64,000 bases of DNA from Ancylobacter novellus (GTDB lineage Bacteria; Pseudomonadota; Alphaproteobacteria; Rhizobiales; Methylopilaceae), in contig QFPN01000008.1 in assembly GCA_003241695.1 (NCBI GenBank), forward strand, positions 62,001-126,000, in the 5' to 3' direction. The position numbers and the translations under genes are program-made. Under the pieces are notes generated by a model. The model was not told the DNA's origin and made no database searches. It saw only the letters and a list, made by a program, of their open reading frames with translations. Position 1 is the stretch's first letter. Each line of letters starts with the position of its first letter. Positions 51,347-60,083 of the stretch are shown one piece after another.

Positions 51347-52846
51347 ATGATCACTGCAATCCGCTCGGGACAGGCCGAGCGCAGGGAGATCCTGATTCTG
51401 CTGCTGGGCTTCGCGGCGCTCGTCGCGGTGGCCGCAGCTTCGGTCTGGCTCGTCGCGCGAAACGCCTCGTTCAACGAACAGGTGGCCAAAACCCTCGGCG
51501 CGAAAACGGATCTCGTCAGCATGCTCGGCCTCGCTCAGGACGCGGAGACCGGCCAGCGGGGCTTTCTGCTGACGAACGACGAGCGCTATCTGCGCCCCTA
51601 CGAGACTGCGATCTCCCAGGTTCCCGAGCGCTTGCGCCGTCTCGAGGAGGCGCTCCAGCAGGATCCCGCTCACGCCGCGGACCTCAAGGTCCTCGAGAAG
51701 GCCTTAAGCGAGAAGCTCGACGAGCTCGCCGAAACCGTCGCCTTGCAGCGCGCCGGAAAGTTCGAAGCCGCGCGCAACGTGGTCGACACCGAGCGCGGTC
51801 GCGCCGCGATGCTCTCGATCCGGCGATCCGTGGCTCTGATGTCGGCGCGCGAGGACAAGGCCTTTTCCGACCGCTCGGCGTCCGCCGACGCTTCAGGACG
51901 GCAGCTTGTGATCTTCATGGTGCTCGGCCTTCTGATCGCCGGCGGCCTCGCCTTCGCTGCCCAAACGATCGTCCGCCGGCAGACCCGCGAGGTCGACGCG
52001 GCGCGCGAGGCCCTTGCGCAGGCGAATCAGGGCCTTGAGGCCGCTGTCCGCGAGCGCACTGCGGACCTCCAGGCGGCGAATGACGAAATCCAGCGCTTCG
52101 CCTACATCGTCAGCCACGACCTGCGCGCGCCGCTCGTCAACGTCATGGGGTTCACCAGCGAGCTCGACGCCGCCCGCAAGGTGCTCAAGGAGCAGATCGA
52201 CGGGCTGGACGAGGTCGGCGCGGCCAAGGTGAGGCCCGAAGCGCGCGCGGCGATCGAGGAGGATCTGCCGGAAGCGATCGGCTTCATCCGCACCTCGACC
52301 GCCAAGATGGACCGGCTGATCAACGCCATCCTGAAGCTTTCGCGCGAGGGCCGACGCGACATCCGCCCGGAGAGCGTGTCGATCGAAGCGCTGGTCAAGG
52401 CGATCTCGGACACCATGTACCAGCAGACCCAGTCGGCGGACGCCGAGATCGAAGTCCAGTCCGACATCCCCGCGCTCGTCACGGACCGGCTTTCGATCGA
52501 GCAGATCTTCCAGAACCTGATCGAAAACGCCGTGAAATACCTCGACCGCTCCCGCCCCGGCCGCATCCTGGTTACAGGGCGCCGCGTCGGGCCGCAGGTC
52601 GAATACGCCATCGAGGACAACGGCCGCGGCATCGACGCCAAGGACCACGAGCGGGTGTTCGAGCTGTTTCGTCGCGCGGGCGCTCAGGATCAGCCCGGAG
52701 AGGGCCTCGGCCTCGCCTTCGTGCGCGCGAGCGTGCGCCGCCTCGGCGGCGTGATCCGCCTGACGTCGGAGCCCGGCCGCGGCTCGACCTTCCACCTCAC
52801 CTTTCCGGCCGTCTACCGGCCGCCTTCGGAGACTGAAGCCGCATGA
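51347..52846 (+). CDS. CHASE3-domain sensor histidine kinase
   Basis: 499 residues from ATG 51347. First helix at about 15-37 (LILLLGFAALVAVAAASVWLV), periplasmic CHASE3 region with AQDAETGQRGFLLTNDERYL, second helix at about 185-207, coiled coil, HisKA with His257 in YIVSHDLRAPLVNV, HATPase with NLIENAVKYLDRSR, EDNGRGID and GEGLGLAFVR. The HisKA has an unusually long insertion between its two helices (about 275-310). Overlaps the next gene by ATGA. First gene of a three-gene phosphorelay. Confidence 0.9.
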   Translation: MITAIRSGQAERREILILLLGFAALVAVAAASVWLVARNASFNEQVAKTLGAKTDLVSMLGLAQDAETGQRGFLLTNDERYLRPYETAISQVPERLRRLEEALQQDPAHAADLKVLEKALSEKLDELAETVALQRAGKFEAARNVVDTERGRAAMLSIRRSVALMSAREDKAFSDRSASADASGRQLVIFMVLGLLIAGGLAFAAQTIVRRQTREVDAAREALAQANQGLEAAVRERTADLQAANDEIQRFAYIVSHDLRAPLVNVMGFTSELDAARKVLKEQIDGLDEVGAAKVRPEARAAIEEDLPEAIGFIRTSTAKMDRLINAILKLSREGRRDIRPESVSIEALVKAISDTMYQQTQSADAEIEVQSDIPALVTDRLSIEQIFQNLIENAVKYLDRSRPGRILVTGRRVGPQVEYAIEDNGRGIDAKDHERVFELFRRAGAQDQPGEGLGLAFVRASVRRLGGVIRLTSEPGRGSTFHLTFPAVYRPPSETEAA

Positions 52847-53277
52847 GCCAGCCGAACCAGCGCTCCGTCGTCATCGTCATGATCGAGGACGACGAGGGTC
52901 ACGCCCGTCTCATCGAGAAGAACGTGCGGCGCGCCGGCGTGAACAACGAGATCCGCCACTTCGCGGACGGCACTTCGGCGCTCGCCTTTCTGAAGTCCGA
53001 GGAGTCGCTCGCCAACGGGCCGATGCTGATCCTGCTCGACCTCAACCTCCCCGACATGACCGGAATCGACATCCTCGGCGTGCTGAAGAGCCACGAGCGG
53101 CTGAAGCGGTCGCCGGTCATCGTGCTGACCACGACCGACGACAAGGTCGAGATCCAGCGCTGCTACGATCTCGGCTGCAACGTCTACATCACCAAGCCCG
53201 TGGACTACGACACCTTCGCGACCGCGATCCGCCAGCTCGGCCTGTTCCTGTCGGTGATGCAGGTGCCCGACGCATGA
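52843..53277 (+). CDS. Single-domain response regulator (Rcp1-like)
   Basis: 144 residues, one receiver domain without output. IEDDEGHARLIEKNVRRAG, the phosphoacceptor in LILLDLNLPDMTG, Thr in VLTTTDD and Lys in ITKPVDY. The sequence type is that of the small regulators encoded beside CHASE3 kinases and bacteriophytochromes. Overlaps both neighbours by 4 nt, so the three proteins are made in step. Likely relays phosphate between kinases. Confidence 0.92.
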   Translation: MSQPNQRSVVIVMIEDDEGHARLIEKNVRRAGVNNEIRHFADGTSALAFLKSEESLANGPMLILLDLNLPDMTGIDILGVLKSHERLKRSPVIVLTTTDDKVEIQRCYDLGCNVYITKPVDYDTFATAIRQLGLFLSVMQVPDA

Positions 53278-54332
53278 TCGACGGGGGCGCGGGACCGGCG
53301 GCCGGCGAACGCAAGCGCGTCCTCCTGATCGAGGACGACGCGGGCCTGCGCCGGCTCGTGACCCGCGACCTCGAACGCGCCGGCTACGAGGCGCACGCCG
53401 CGGAAAACTGCGCCGAAGGGCTCGAACGGATCGCCGCGGAACGCTTCGACGTCATCGCGCTCGACCATTTCCTCGGCGGCGAGACCGGGCTCGACATCCT
53501 TCCGGCGATCAAGGCGCTGCCCTCCGCTCCGCCGGTGATCTACGTCACCGGAACGGACGACGGCCGCGTGGCGATCGCGGCGCTGAAGGCCGGCGCCTCC
53601 GACTACGTGATCAAGGACGTCGCGGGCGAATTCCTTGCGCTGCTGCGCGCGGCGATCGCCCATGCGCTCGAGCAGGTCGAGATGCGCCGGCTCAAGGAGG
53701 CCGCGGAACGCGCCGTGATCGAAGCGCGCGACCGCGCCGAGATCCTGCTGCGCGAGGTCAATCACCGGGTCGGCAACTCGCTGCAGCTCGTCTCCGCCTT
53801 CATGCATCTTCAGTCCTCCGCGCTGCCCGACGGGCCGGCGCGGGACATGATGCGCGAGACCGAAGCCCGCATCCTCGCGATCGCGCAGGTCCATCGCCGG
53901 CTTTACACCTCGCCGGACGTACGGGGCGTCGACATGGACGACTATCTGTCCGGCCTCGCCGAAGAGCTCGAGAGCTCGCTGCGCACCACCGACCGGCCGC
54001 ACCGCATCGCGATCGCGGCGGAGCCGGTGCGGATCGCGACCGACCGCGCGGTGTCGCTCGGCGTCATCGTCACCGAACTCGTGACGAACGCCTTCAAATA
54101 CGCCTATCCGGCGGGCGTCGAGGGCGAGGTGCGGGTGCGCCTCGCGCGCGACGGCTCGCTGCTTTCTCTCGTCGTCGAGGACGACGGCGTCGGGATGAAG
54201 GACGGCGCGGCTCCCCACGGCACCGGCCTCGGCCAGAGGATCGTCCGCGCCATGGCGACGTCGATCCAGTCCCGCATCGAGCGGGAGGCGACAGGCAAGG
54301 GCACGAAGATCGTGCTGGCCTTTCCGGCCTGA
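53274..54332 (+). CDS. Receiver-HisKA_2 hybrid histidine kinase
   Basis: 352 residues. N-terminal receiver (about 14-130) with IEDDAGLRRL, Asp in VIALDHFLGG, Thr in YVTGTDD and Lys in VIKDV. A linker follows, then a HisKA_2 domain with His164 in LREVNHRVGNSLQ and a HATPase with ELVTNAFKYAYP and DDGVGM. Such proteins often act late in relays of the general stress type. Third gene of the coupled operon (ATGA overlap). Its kinase output target is not in the window. Confidence 0.9.
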   Translation: MIDGGAGPAAGERKRVLLIEDDAGLRRLVTRDLERAGYEAHAAENCAEGLERIAAERFDVIALDHFLGGETGLDILPAIKALPSAPPVIYVTGTDDGRVAIAALKAGASDYVIKDVAGEFLALLRAAIAHALEQVEMRRLKEAAERAVIEARDRAEILLREVNHRVGNSLQLVSAFMHLQSSALPDGPARDMMRETEARILAIAQVHRRLYTSPDVRGVDMDDYLSGLAEELESSLRTTDRPHRIAIAAEPVRIATDRAVSLGVIVTELVTNAFKYAYPAGVEGEVRVRLARDGSLLSLVVEDDGVGMKDGAAPHGTGLGQRIVRAMATSIQSRIEREATGKGTKIVLAFPA

Positions 54333-54353
54333 ACGGACAGCGGGTCCGATCGG

Positions 54354-55160
54354 TCAGATGATCTCGAAATCCTTGTGGGTGACGGTCAGGCCGTCGTCGA
54401 TCCGCGCGAACGCCCGGGCGGCTTCGCCGCCCTTGCCGTCGGGATCATAGAGCAGAAGCCCGGCCTGCTTGTCGTAGATGATATGGTCGTTGGCGTCGGC
54501 AGCCTTTGTCCCGATATGGAAGGCGGAGTTTGCGAGCGTCCCCTCGTCGCCGGCGTCCCCGAAGATCGCCGAGTCGAGCAGGATCACGTCGTCGCGGTGC
54601 TTGAAATCCTCGATGACGTCGACGTTCTTCTTGCCCGGCGCGGCATCGAACACGAACGAATCCTCTCCGCCGCCGCCGCTGAGCCGATCGTCTCCCAGGC
54701 CGCCCGAAATCCGGTCGTTTCCGAAACCGCCCTCGATCGTGTCCTTCCCGACGCCGCCGGCAAGGGAGTCGGAGCCCTTGAAGCCTTCGATGTGATCGCT
54801 CTTCGCGCCGCCCGTGATGCGGTCGGCGCCTTTCAGCGCCTCGATGAAAACCTGTCGGTCATCGTTCAGCGACGGTGTCTTCGCGGCGTCCCCGAGATCT
54901 TTTGCGTCGATCGACAACCCCGAAATCTGGAGGAGATAACCGTTGTCGATCTTGGTGTAGGAGGTGATCGTCCCGTCGACCGGGAAGCCGTCGCGACCAT
55001 ATTCGAGACCGGTCCCCCGGAACTCGTCGCCGGCGCCGCCGCCATAGGCGACGCGAAACAGCGTCGACGTCGCGAGGTAGCTCTCGCCCTCCGTCAGCCC
55101 GTGGAGATCGAGAGCGTCCAAAGAAAATGCGAACGTGTCGAAAATCGTGATGGTCGCCAT
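54354..55160 (-). CDS. RTX calcium-binding repeat protein C with N-terminal DGTIT module
   Basis: 268 residues from ATG 55160 (MATITIFDTFAFSLD); 14 codons of upstream frame are not needed. N-terminal module 1-109 with GTGLEYGRDGFPVDGTIT (DGTIT at 62-66), a short RTX block at about 110-180 (GGFGNDRISGGLGDDRLSGG), and a C-terminal region (HIIYDKQAGLLLYDPDGKGG, then THKDFEII) like that of protein B. The gene faces the phosphorelay operon 21 bp away. Probably exported by a type I system located elsewhere. Confidence 0.87.
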   Translation of the reverse strand: MATITIFDTFAFSLDALDLHGLTEGESYLATSTLFRVAYGGGAGDEFRGTGLEYGRDGFPVDGTITSYTKIDNGYLLQISGLSIDAKDLGDAAKTPSLNDDRQVFIEALKGADRITGGAKSDHIEGFKGSDSLAGGVGKDTIEGGFGNDRISGGLGDDRLSGGGGEDSFVFDAAPGKKNVDVIEDFKHRDDVILLDSAIFGDAGDEGTLANSAFHIGTKAADANDHIIYDKQAGLLLYDPDGKGGEAARAFARIDDGLTVTHKDFEII

Positions 55161-55311
55161 GTCCCGCCCTCGCCCATTTCGACCGGCAGATGAGAAAGTC
55201 ACGCAACGTCGTCATCTTGGCGAAACGCCAGCGGCGCGGCAAGCGCAAGACGCGCGCACGCGGCCGCCTGCGACGCGCGGCGCGCGCCCCGCGGAACCAG
55301 CCGAAGGCGCC

Positions 55312-57990
55312 TCAGGCGGGCTCGGGCGTCATGGCGCGCGCCTTCGCAAGCATCCGGCGGATCTCCGGAAGGCAGGAGCCGCAGTTGGTGCCAGCCTTCG
55401 TCGCGGCGCCCACCGCCGCGGCGTCGCCGCAGCCGCCGGCGATCGCGGCCTCGATGACGCCTTTCGGCACGCCGTGGCAGGCGCAGACCAGCGGTCCCGC
55501 GGCCGCGCCGTCGCTCGCGCGGCCTGCGAGCAGAAGGCTGCGGATCTGGCCCTCGGTCAGCGCCTCGCCGAGCCGTGAGCGCAGGAAGCTCCAGGCGCTC
55601 TCCTGCCGCCCCGTCCCTAAGAACAGGCAGGCCTCCAGCACGCCGGCCCGGAAGACGGCCGCGCGATGCGCTCCCCGCGCCGGATCGGCGTAGGAGACGA
55701 TCTCGTCGTCGGGCTCGAGCGCGGGCAGAAGCGTCTCCAGATCCGGGACCGACGCAACGGCGAACAGCAGCCCCTCGCCCCGAGGCGCGGCGGCCTTCGC
55801 CCACCAGGCGCCGTCCGGAAGCGGCCCGAAGCCGCCGCGCGAGAGCGCAAAACCCTGAAACGGAAAGGCGATCGCCGTGACCGTGGCCGGCGTCGACTTC
55901 GCGTCCGGCTGGCCGGAGATCGGATCGTGCAGCGCGTGGACGAGGGCGCCGATCCGCCCGTCGGAGGAGGTCTCCCCCGTCCAGTGGATCGGCGCGAACA
56001 GGGTTTTGGGGCGCGCGCCGTCCGTGACCCTGACGCGCAGCGTCGCCGCGCCGAAAGCGGTCGTCACGCGCGCGAAGCCGCCGTCCGCGAGCCCCTCCGC
56101 CCCGGCGTCCTGCGGCGCGATCTCCAGAAAAGGCTCCGGCAGATGGCTCGCGAGACGCGGGCTCTTTCCGGTGCGGGTCATCGTGTGCCACTGGTCGCGA
56201 ATGCGCCCGGTGTTCAACCGGTACGAAAAGCCCCGCTCGGCCGGCGCCGGCGCCGGCCCGTCGACCGCGACGAACCGGGCGCGGCCGTCCGGCGTGAAGA
56301 AGCCGCCGGCGCCGAAGAAGCGCGTCTCCTTCCGCACGCTTCCGCGTGGCGCCGGCCACTGGACGGGCTGCATCCGGTCGTAGTCGCGCGTGTCGAGATC
56401 CGCGAGCGCGCCGATGTCGAAGTCGCGCGCGCCGTCGTTCTCGAAGGCCGAGAGCGCGGCGTGCTCGCGGAAGATCTCGCCGACGGTGCGCCACGCGAAG
56501 GCGTCGCCGTGGCCGAGACGCTTCGCGACCTGCGCGATCGCCCACCAGTCCGGGCGCGCCTGTCCGGGCAGCGCGAGAAACGGCCGCTGGCGCGAGATGC
56601 GGCGCTCCGAATTGGTGACGGTCCCGTCCTTCTCGCCCCAGGCGGCGGCGGGCAGGCGGATCTTCGAGCCCGCCGTCAGCGTGTCGGTCGAGGCCATGTT
56701 CTCCGACACGACGAAATGGTCGAGCTTCGCGAGCGCCCGCCGGACGGCGTCGGCGCGCGGCAGCGAGGCGGCGGGATTGGTGCCCATGACCCAGAGCGCC
56801 TTGATCTCGCCGCGGCCGATCGCGTCGAACATGTCGACGGCCTTGAGGCCCTCCGCCTTCGCCATGCGGGGGGCGTTCCAGAACCGGCGGACGCGATCGA
56901 CCGAGCCGGCGTCGAAGCCCATATGGGCCGCGAGCTGGTTGGCGAGCCCGCCGACCTCGCGCCCGCCCATCGCGTTCGGCTGTCCGGTGAGCGAGAACGG
57001 CCCCATGCCCTCCCGCCCGATGCGGCCCGTGGCGAGGTGGCAGTTCAGGATCGCGTTGACCTTGTCGACGCCCGCCAACGACTGGTTGACCCCCTGGCTG
57101 TAGAGCGTGACGACGCGCTCGGTCCTGGCGAACAGGTCGAAGAAGGCGGCTACCTGCGCTTCCTCCAGCCCGCAGGCCGCGGCGGTCGCCTCCGCGTCGG
57201 GCGCGACGTCGCGCGCCTTGGCGAGCGCGGCCTCGAAGCCTTCCGTATGGGCCGCGACGTAAGACGCGTCGATCCGCCCGGTGGCCGCCAGATGCGCGAG
57301 CAGGCCCGAGAACAGCGCGACGTCGCTCCCGCCGAGAAGGGGGATGAAGAGGTCGGCCTCTTCCGAGGTCGCGGTCGGCCGCGGATCGATGACGACGATC
57401 TTCGTTCCCCGGCTCGCCCGCGCCGCAAGCATGCGCTGGTAGAGCACCGGGTGACACCAGGCGGCGTTCGAGCCGACGAAGACCAGCAGGTCCGCGTTTT
57501 CAAGGTCGCGATAGGTTCCGGGCACGGTGTCGGAGCCGAAGGCGCGTTTGTGGCCTGCGACCGAGGACGACATGCAAAGCCGCGAATTGGTGTCGACATT
57601 GGCCGAACCGAGGAAGCCTTTGAACAGCTTGTTGGCCGCGTAATAGTCCTCGGTGAGGAGCTGGCCCGACAGATAGATCGCGATCGAACCCGGCCCGTAG
57701 GTTTCGAGCGTCGTGCGAAACCCCTTGGCGGTCGCGTCGAGGGCGGCCTCCCAGGTCGTGCGATCGCCGTTCACTTCCGGATGGAGCAGCCGCCCATCGA
57801 GCGACAGCGTCTCGCCGAGCGCCGAGCCCTTGGAGCAGAGCCGCCCGAAGTTCGACGGATGGTCGGGATCGCCGGCGACGGTCGCGCCCCCCATGCGGTC
57901 GGGCGTCGCCAGCACCCCGCAGCCGACCCCGCAATAGGGGCAAGTGGTGGAGGTCGGAGCGGGCTCGTGGTTCGGCGCGTGGACGTTCAT
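55312..57990 (-). CDS. nasA: Assimilatory nitrate reductase catalytic subunit NasA
   Basis: 892 residues. N-terminal [4Fe-4S] motif CPYCGVGCGV with a later GRLCSKG, molybdopterin domains (NSRLCMSSSVAGHKRAFG, FVGSNAAWCHPVL, MGTNPAASLP), a molybdopterin dinucleotide-binding domain at about 590-700, and a C-terminal BFD-like [2Fe-2S] domain (LVCACHGVPKGVIEAA, NCGSCLPEIRR). Reduces nitrate to nitrite in the cytoplasm. Last gene of the nas cluster on this strand, separated from the flavoprotein by a repeat pair. Confidence 0.95.
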   Translation of the reverse strand: MNVHAPNHEPAPTSTTCPYCGVGCGVLATPDRMGGATVAGDPDHPSNFGRLCSKGSALGETLSLDGRLLHPEVNGDRTTWEAALDATAKGFRTTLETYGPGSIAIYLSGQLLTEDYYAANKLFKGFLGSANVDTNSRLCMSSSVAGHKRAFGSDTVPGTYRDLENADLLVFVGSNAAWCHPVLYQRMLAARASRGTKIVVIDPRPTATSEEADLFIPLLGGSDVALFSGLLAHLAATGRIDASYVAAHTEGFEAALAKARDVAPDAEATAAACGLEEAQVAAFFDLFARTERVVTLYSQGVNQSLAGVDKVNAILNCHLATGRIGREGMGPFSLTGQPNAMGGREVGGLANQLAAHMGFDAGSVDRVRRFWNAPRMAKAEGLKAVDMFDAIGRGEIKALWVMGTNPAASLPRADAVRRALAKLDHFVVSENMASTDTLTAGSKIRLPAAAWGEKDGTVTNSERRISRQRPFLALPGQARPDWWAIAQVAKRLGHGDAFAWRTVGEIFREHAALSAFENDGARDFDIGALADLDTRDYDRMQPVQWPAPRGSVRKETRFFGAGGFFTPDGRARFVAVDGPAPAPAERGFSYRLNTGRIRDQWHTMTRTGKSPRLASHLPEPFLEIAPQDAGAEGLADGGFARVTTAFGAATLRVRVTDGARPKTLFAPIHWTGETSSDGRIGALVHALHDPISGQPDAKSTPATVTAIAFPFQGFALSRGGFGPLPDGAWWAKAAAPRGEGLLFAVASVPDLETLLPALEPDDEIVSYADPARGAHRAAVFRAGVLEACLFLGTGRQESAWSFLRSRLGEALTEGQIRSLLLAGRASDGAAAGPLVCACHGVPKGVIEAAIAGGCGDAAAVGAATKAGTNCGSCLPEIRRMLAKARAMTPEPA

Positions 57991-57999
57991 TCGCCGCCC

Positions 58000-58134
58000 T
58001 CGTGTCCCGGCCTTGAGCCGGGACCCATATCCGCCGGCTCGTCCGCGGTCGGCGCGGCCGGTCCGGAGCCTCTAAGAGAGGCGACGGCGGTTATGGGTCC
58101 CGGCTCTCCGCTGCGCTGCGGCCGGGACACGGCG
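58000..58134. repeat. Inverted repeat pair, GTCCCGGCCTTGAGCCGGGAC family
   Basis: CGTGTCCCGGCCTTGAGCCG and GGACCCATA at 58000-58030, with inverted TATGGGTCCCGGCTC and GGCCGGGACACGGCGG to 58134. Lies in the gap between nasA and the flavoprotein gene. Confidence 0.85.
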
Positions 58135-58141
58135 GCGCCCA

Positions 58142-59764
58142 TCAATACACGTCCGCCTGATAGCGCCCGGCCTTCTTGAGATCGGCGACGAACCCCTTCG
58201 CGCCGTCGCCCTTGCCCCCGTGCACGGACGCGATCTCGACCAGCGCCTTTTCGACGTCGGCCGCCATGCGCTTGGCGTCGCCGCAGACATAGAAATGCGC
58301 GCCCTTCTCCAGCCAGCTCCAGAGCTCGGCGCCGGCCTCGCGCATGCGGTCCTGCACGTAGACTTTCGAGTCTCCGTCACGCGACCAGGCGAGCGAGAGC
58401 TTCGTCAGCGCGCCGGCGGCCTGAAGCTCGGCCATCTCGTCGCGATAGAAGAAGTCGGTCGCCTCGCGCTGGTGGCCGAAGAACAGCCAGGCGCCGCCGG
58501 TCGCGCCCGCGGCCCGGCGCGCCCTGAGGAACGAGCGGAACGGCGCGACGCCGGTGCCCGGCCCCACCATGATGATCGGAACCTCGCCCGAGGCCGGAAG
58601 CGCGAAGCCGTGCGCCTTCTGGACGTAGACCTTGAGCTTCGAGCCGGCTTCGACGCGGTCCGCCAGATAGGTCGAGGCGAGTCCCTTTCGTATGCGGTCG
58701 GCGACCCGGTAGCGGACGGAGTCGACGGTCAGGCTCACCTTGCCGGGATCGGCCGTGAGCGCCGAGGAGATCGAATAGAGCCGCGGCTGGAGCGGATCGA
58801 GCGCCGCGAGGAACTCGGCCGGCGGCGGCGTGACGAACGGGAATTTTTCGAGCGCCGCCAGCACGTCGAGCGTCGCGAGGTCGCCGTCCGGATCCTCGCC
58901 CTCGGCGAGGCGCGCGAGCTTCGTCTTGTCGTCCGGATCGCTCGCAGCCAAACCCATCAGCTCGAACAGCGCGTCGGGCGCCGCCCCGAGGCTGACCTTT
59001 TCCGACAGCCACGCGCCGAGCGGCAGGGTCTGGCCGTCATGGGTCACGGGCGTCTCGGCCGAGACGCCGAGCCGCGCCGCCACGAGGCCTGCGAGTTCCG
59101 AACAGTTGGTGGCGAACAGGCCGAACGAGTCGCCGGGCTCATAGGTGAGGCCGCAGGTCGAGAGATCGATCTCGACATGGTTGGTTTCCTTATCGGAGCC
59201 TTCGCCGTTGAGGCGAAGCCGAGACAGGAACGTCGCCTCGACCGGATGCTCGCGCGAGCGGCCCGGCTCGAAGGCCGGCGCGGCAAGCGCGGCTGCGGCC
59301 GGGGCGGCCGACGCCCCGCCCTCCAGCTCCGCCGCGAGCTTCTTCAGCATGCGCTGCGTTTCCTTGCCGCCCGGAACGCAGAGGTTGAGCTTGGTCTCCT
59401 CGCCCTTGGCGAGCGCCGCCGAATAGCTCTCGCAGAGATAGCCGCACTGGCCGCAATCCTGCTGGGCCATCGCGGCGAACATCTTTCGCGCCACGGGCCG
59501 GTCCTTCGCAAGCTCCATCCGCTCGTCGATCGGCATGGAGGCGTCGTGCCAGGGGGCGCCGTCGTCTTCTTCCGGAGCCGCCTGCGCTTCGCCCGGAAGC
59601 GGCGAGCCCAGCAACGCGGTCGCGGCGTCGCGCGAGAGCGCCTGCGGGCCGCCGTCGAGCGAGAGGATCCCGGCGAAGAAGCCGTTCAGCCACGCGCGCT
59701 GCTCGGGAGAGAACGGCGCGTTCTCCGGGATGAGCGGGGGGAGGATCGGGGTCTGGACGGTCAT
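58142..59764 (-). CDS. CysJ-like NADPH flavoprotein reductase with N-terminal Fe-S domain
   Basis: 540 residues. Residues 104-129 form a four-cysteine Fe-S motif (DCGQCGYLCESYS: C104, C107, C111, then C129) like the PF04060-type cluster domain. From about 170 to the end is a sulfite-reductase-alpha/FNR-type FAD and NADPH module (LQPRLYSISSAL, GPGTGVAPFRSFL, FFGHQREATDFFY, FYVCGDAKRMAADVE). The flavodoxin domain of true CysJ is absent, so electrons probably pass from FAD to the Fe-S cluster. In this operon it most likely supplies NasA and/or the nitrite reductase with electrons. It begins with a short FSPEQRAWLNGFFAG motif. Confidence 0.88.
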   Translation of the reverse strand: MTVQTPILPPLIPENAPFSPEQRAWLNGFFAGILSLDGGPQALSRDAATALLGSPLPGEAQAAPEEDDGAPWHDASMPIDERMELAKDRPVARKMFAAMAQQDCGQCGYLCESYSAALAKGEETKLNLCVPGGKETQRMLKKLAAELEGGASAAPAAAALAAPAFEPGRSREHPVEATFLSRLRLNGEGSDKETNHVEIDLSTCGLTYEPGDSFGLFATNCSELAGLVAARLGVSAETPVTHDGQTLPLGAWLSEKVSLGAAPDALFELMGLAASDPDDKTKLARLAEGEDPDGDLATLDVLAALEKFPFVTPPPAEFLAALDPLQPRLYSISSALTADPGKVSLTVDSVRYRVADRIRKGLASTYLADRVEAGSKLKVYVQKAHGFALPASGEVPIIMVGPGTGVAPFRSFLRARRAAGATGGAWLFFGHQREATDFFYRDEMAELQAAGALTKLSLAWSRDGDSKVYVQDRMREAGAELWSWLEKGAHFYVCGDAKRMAADVEKALVEIASVHGGKGDGAKGFVADLKKAGRYQADVY

Positions 59765-59788
59765 CGACGCGCTCCGTGAAGCGCAGCG

Positions 59789-60057
59789 CTCGTGTCCCGG
59801 CCGAAGAGCCGGGACCCAGACGCGCTGAGGGAAAAGGACAGGGCGGAACCGGCGACGCCCGGTCCGGCGGTCGTTGCGGTTATGGGTCCCGGCTCTTCGG
59901 CCGGGACGCGGAAGCGGCGGTTGTAAAAGAAAGCGGCGCGACGCCTCCGTCCCCCTCTCCCGCTTGCGGGAGAGGGTAAGGGTGAGGGTCTGTCCAGAGG
60001 GCGCAGGGATTGACGCCCCCTCATCCTTACCTTCTCCCGCAAGCGGGAGAAGGGGTC
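59789..60057. repeat. Two stacked inverted repeat pairs (GTCCCGG and CTCCCGC families)
   Basis: 59789-59910 holds CGTGTCCCGGCCGAAGAGCC with its inverse GGGTCCCGGCTCTTCGGCCG. 59950-60057 holds CTCTCCCGCTTGCGGGAGAGGG with its inverse CTTCTCCCGCAAGCGGGAG. Together they fill the whole 319-bp gap (59765-60083) between the flavoprotein and nitrite reductase genes; no gene is present there. Confidence 0.85.
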
Positions 60058-60083
60058 CCTGGCGTCACGCAAGCTCGCCGCCA

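Noticed and set aside
58142..59764. True sulfite reductase alpha subunit (CysJ)
   Set aside because: The flavodoxin domain is missing, no CysI neighbour is present, and the operon is for nitrate.
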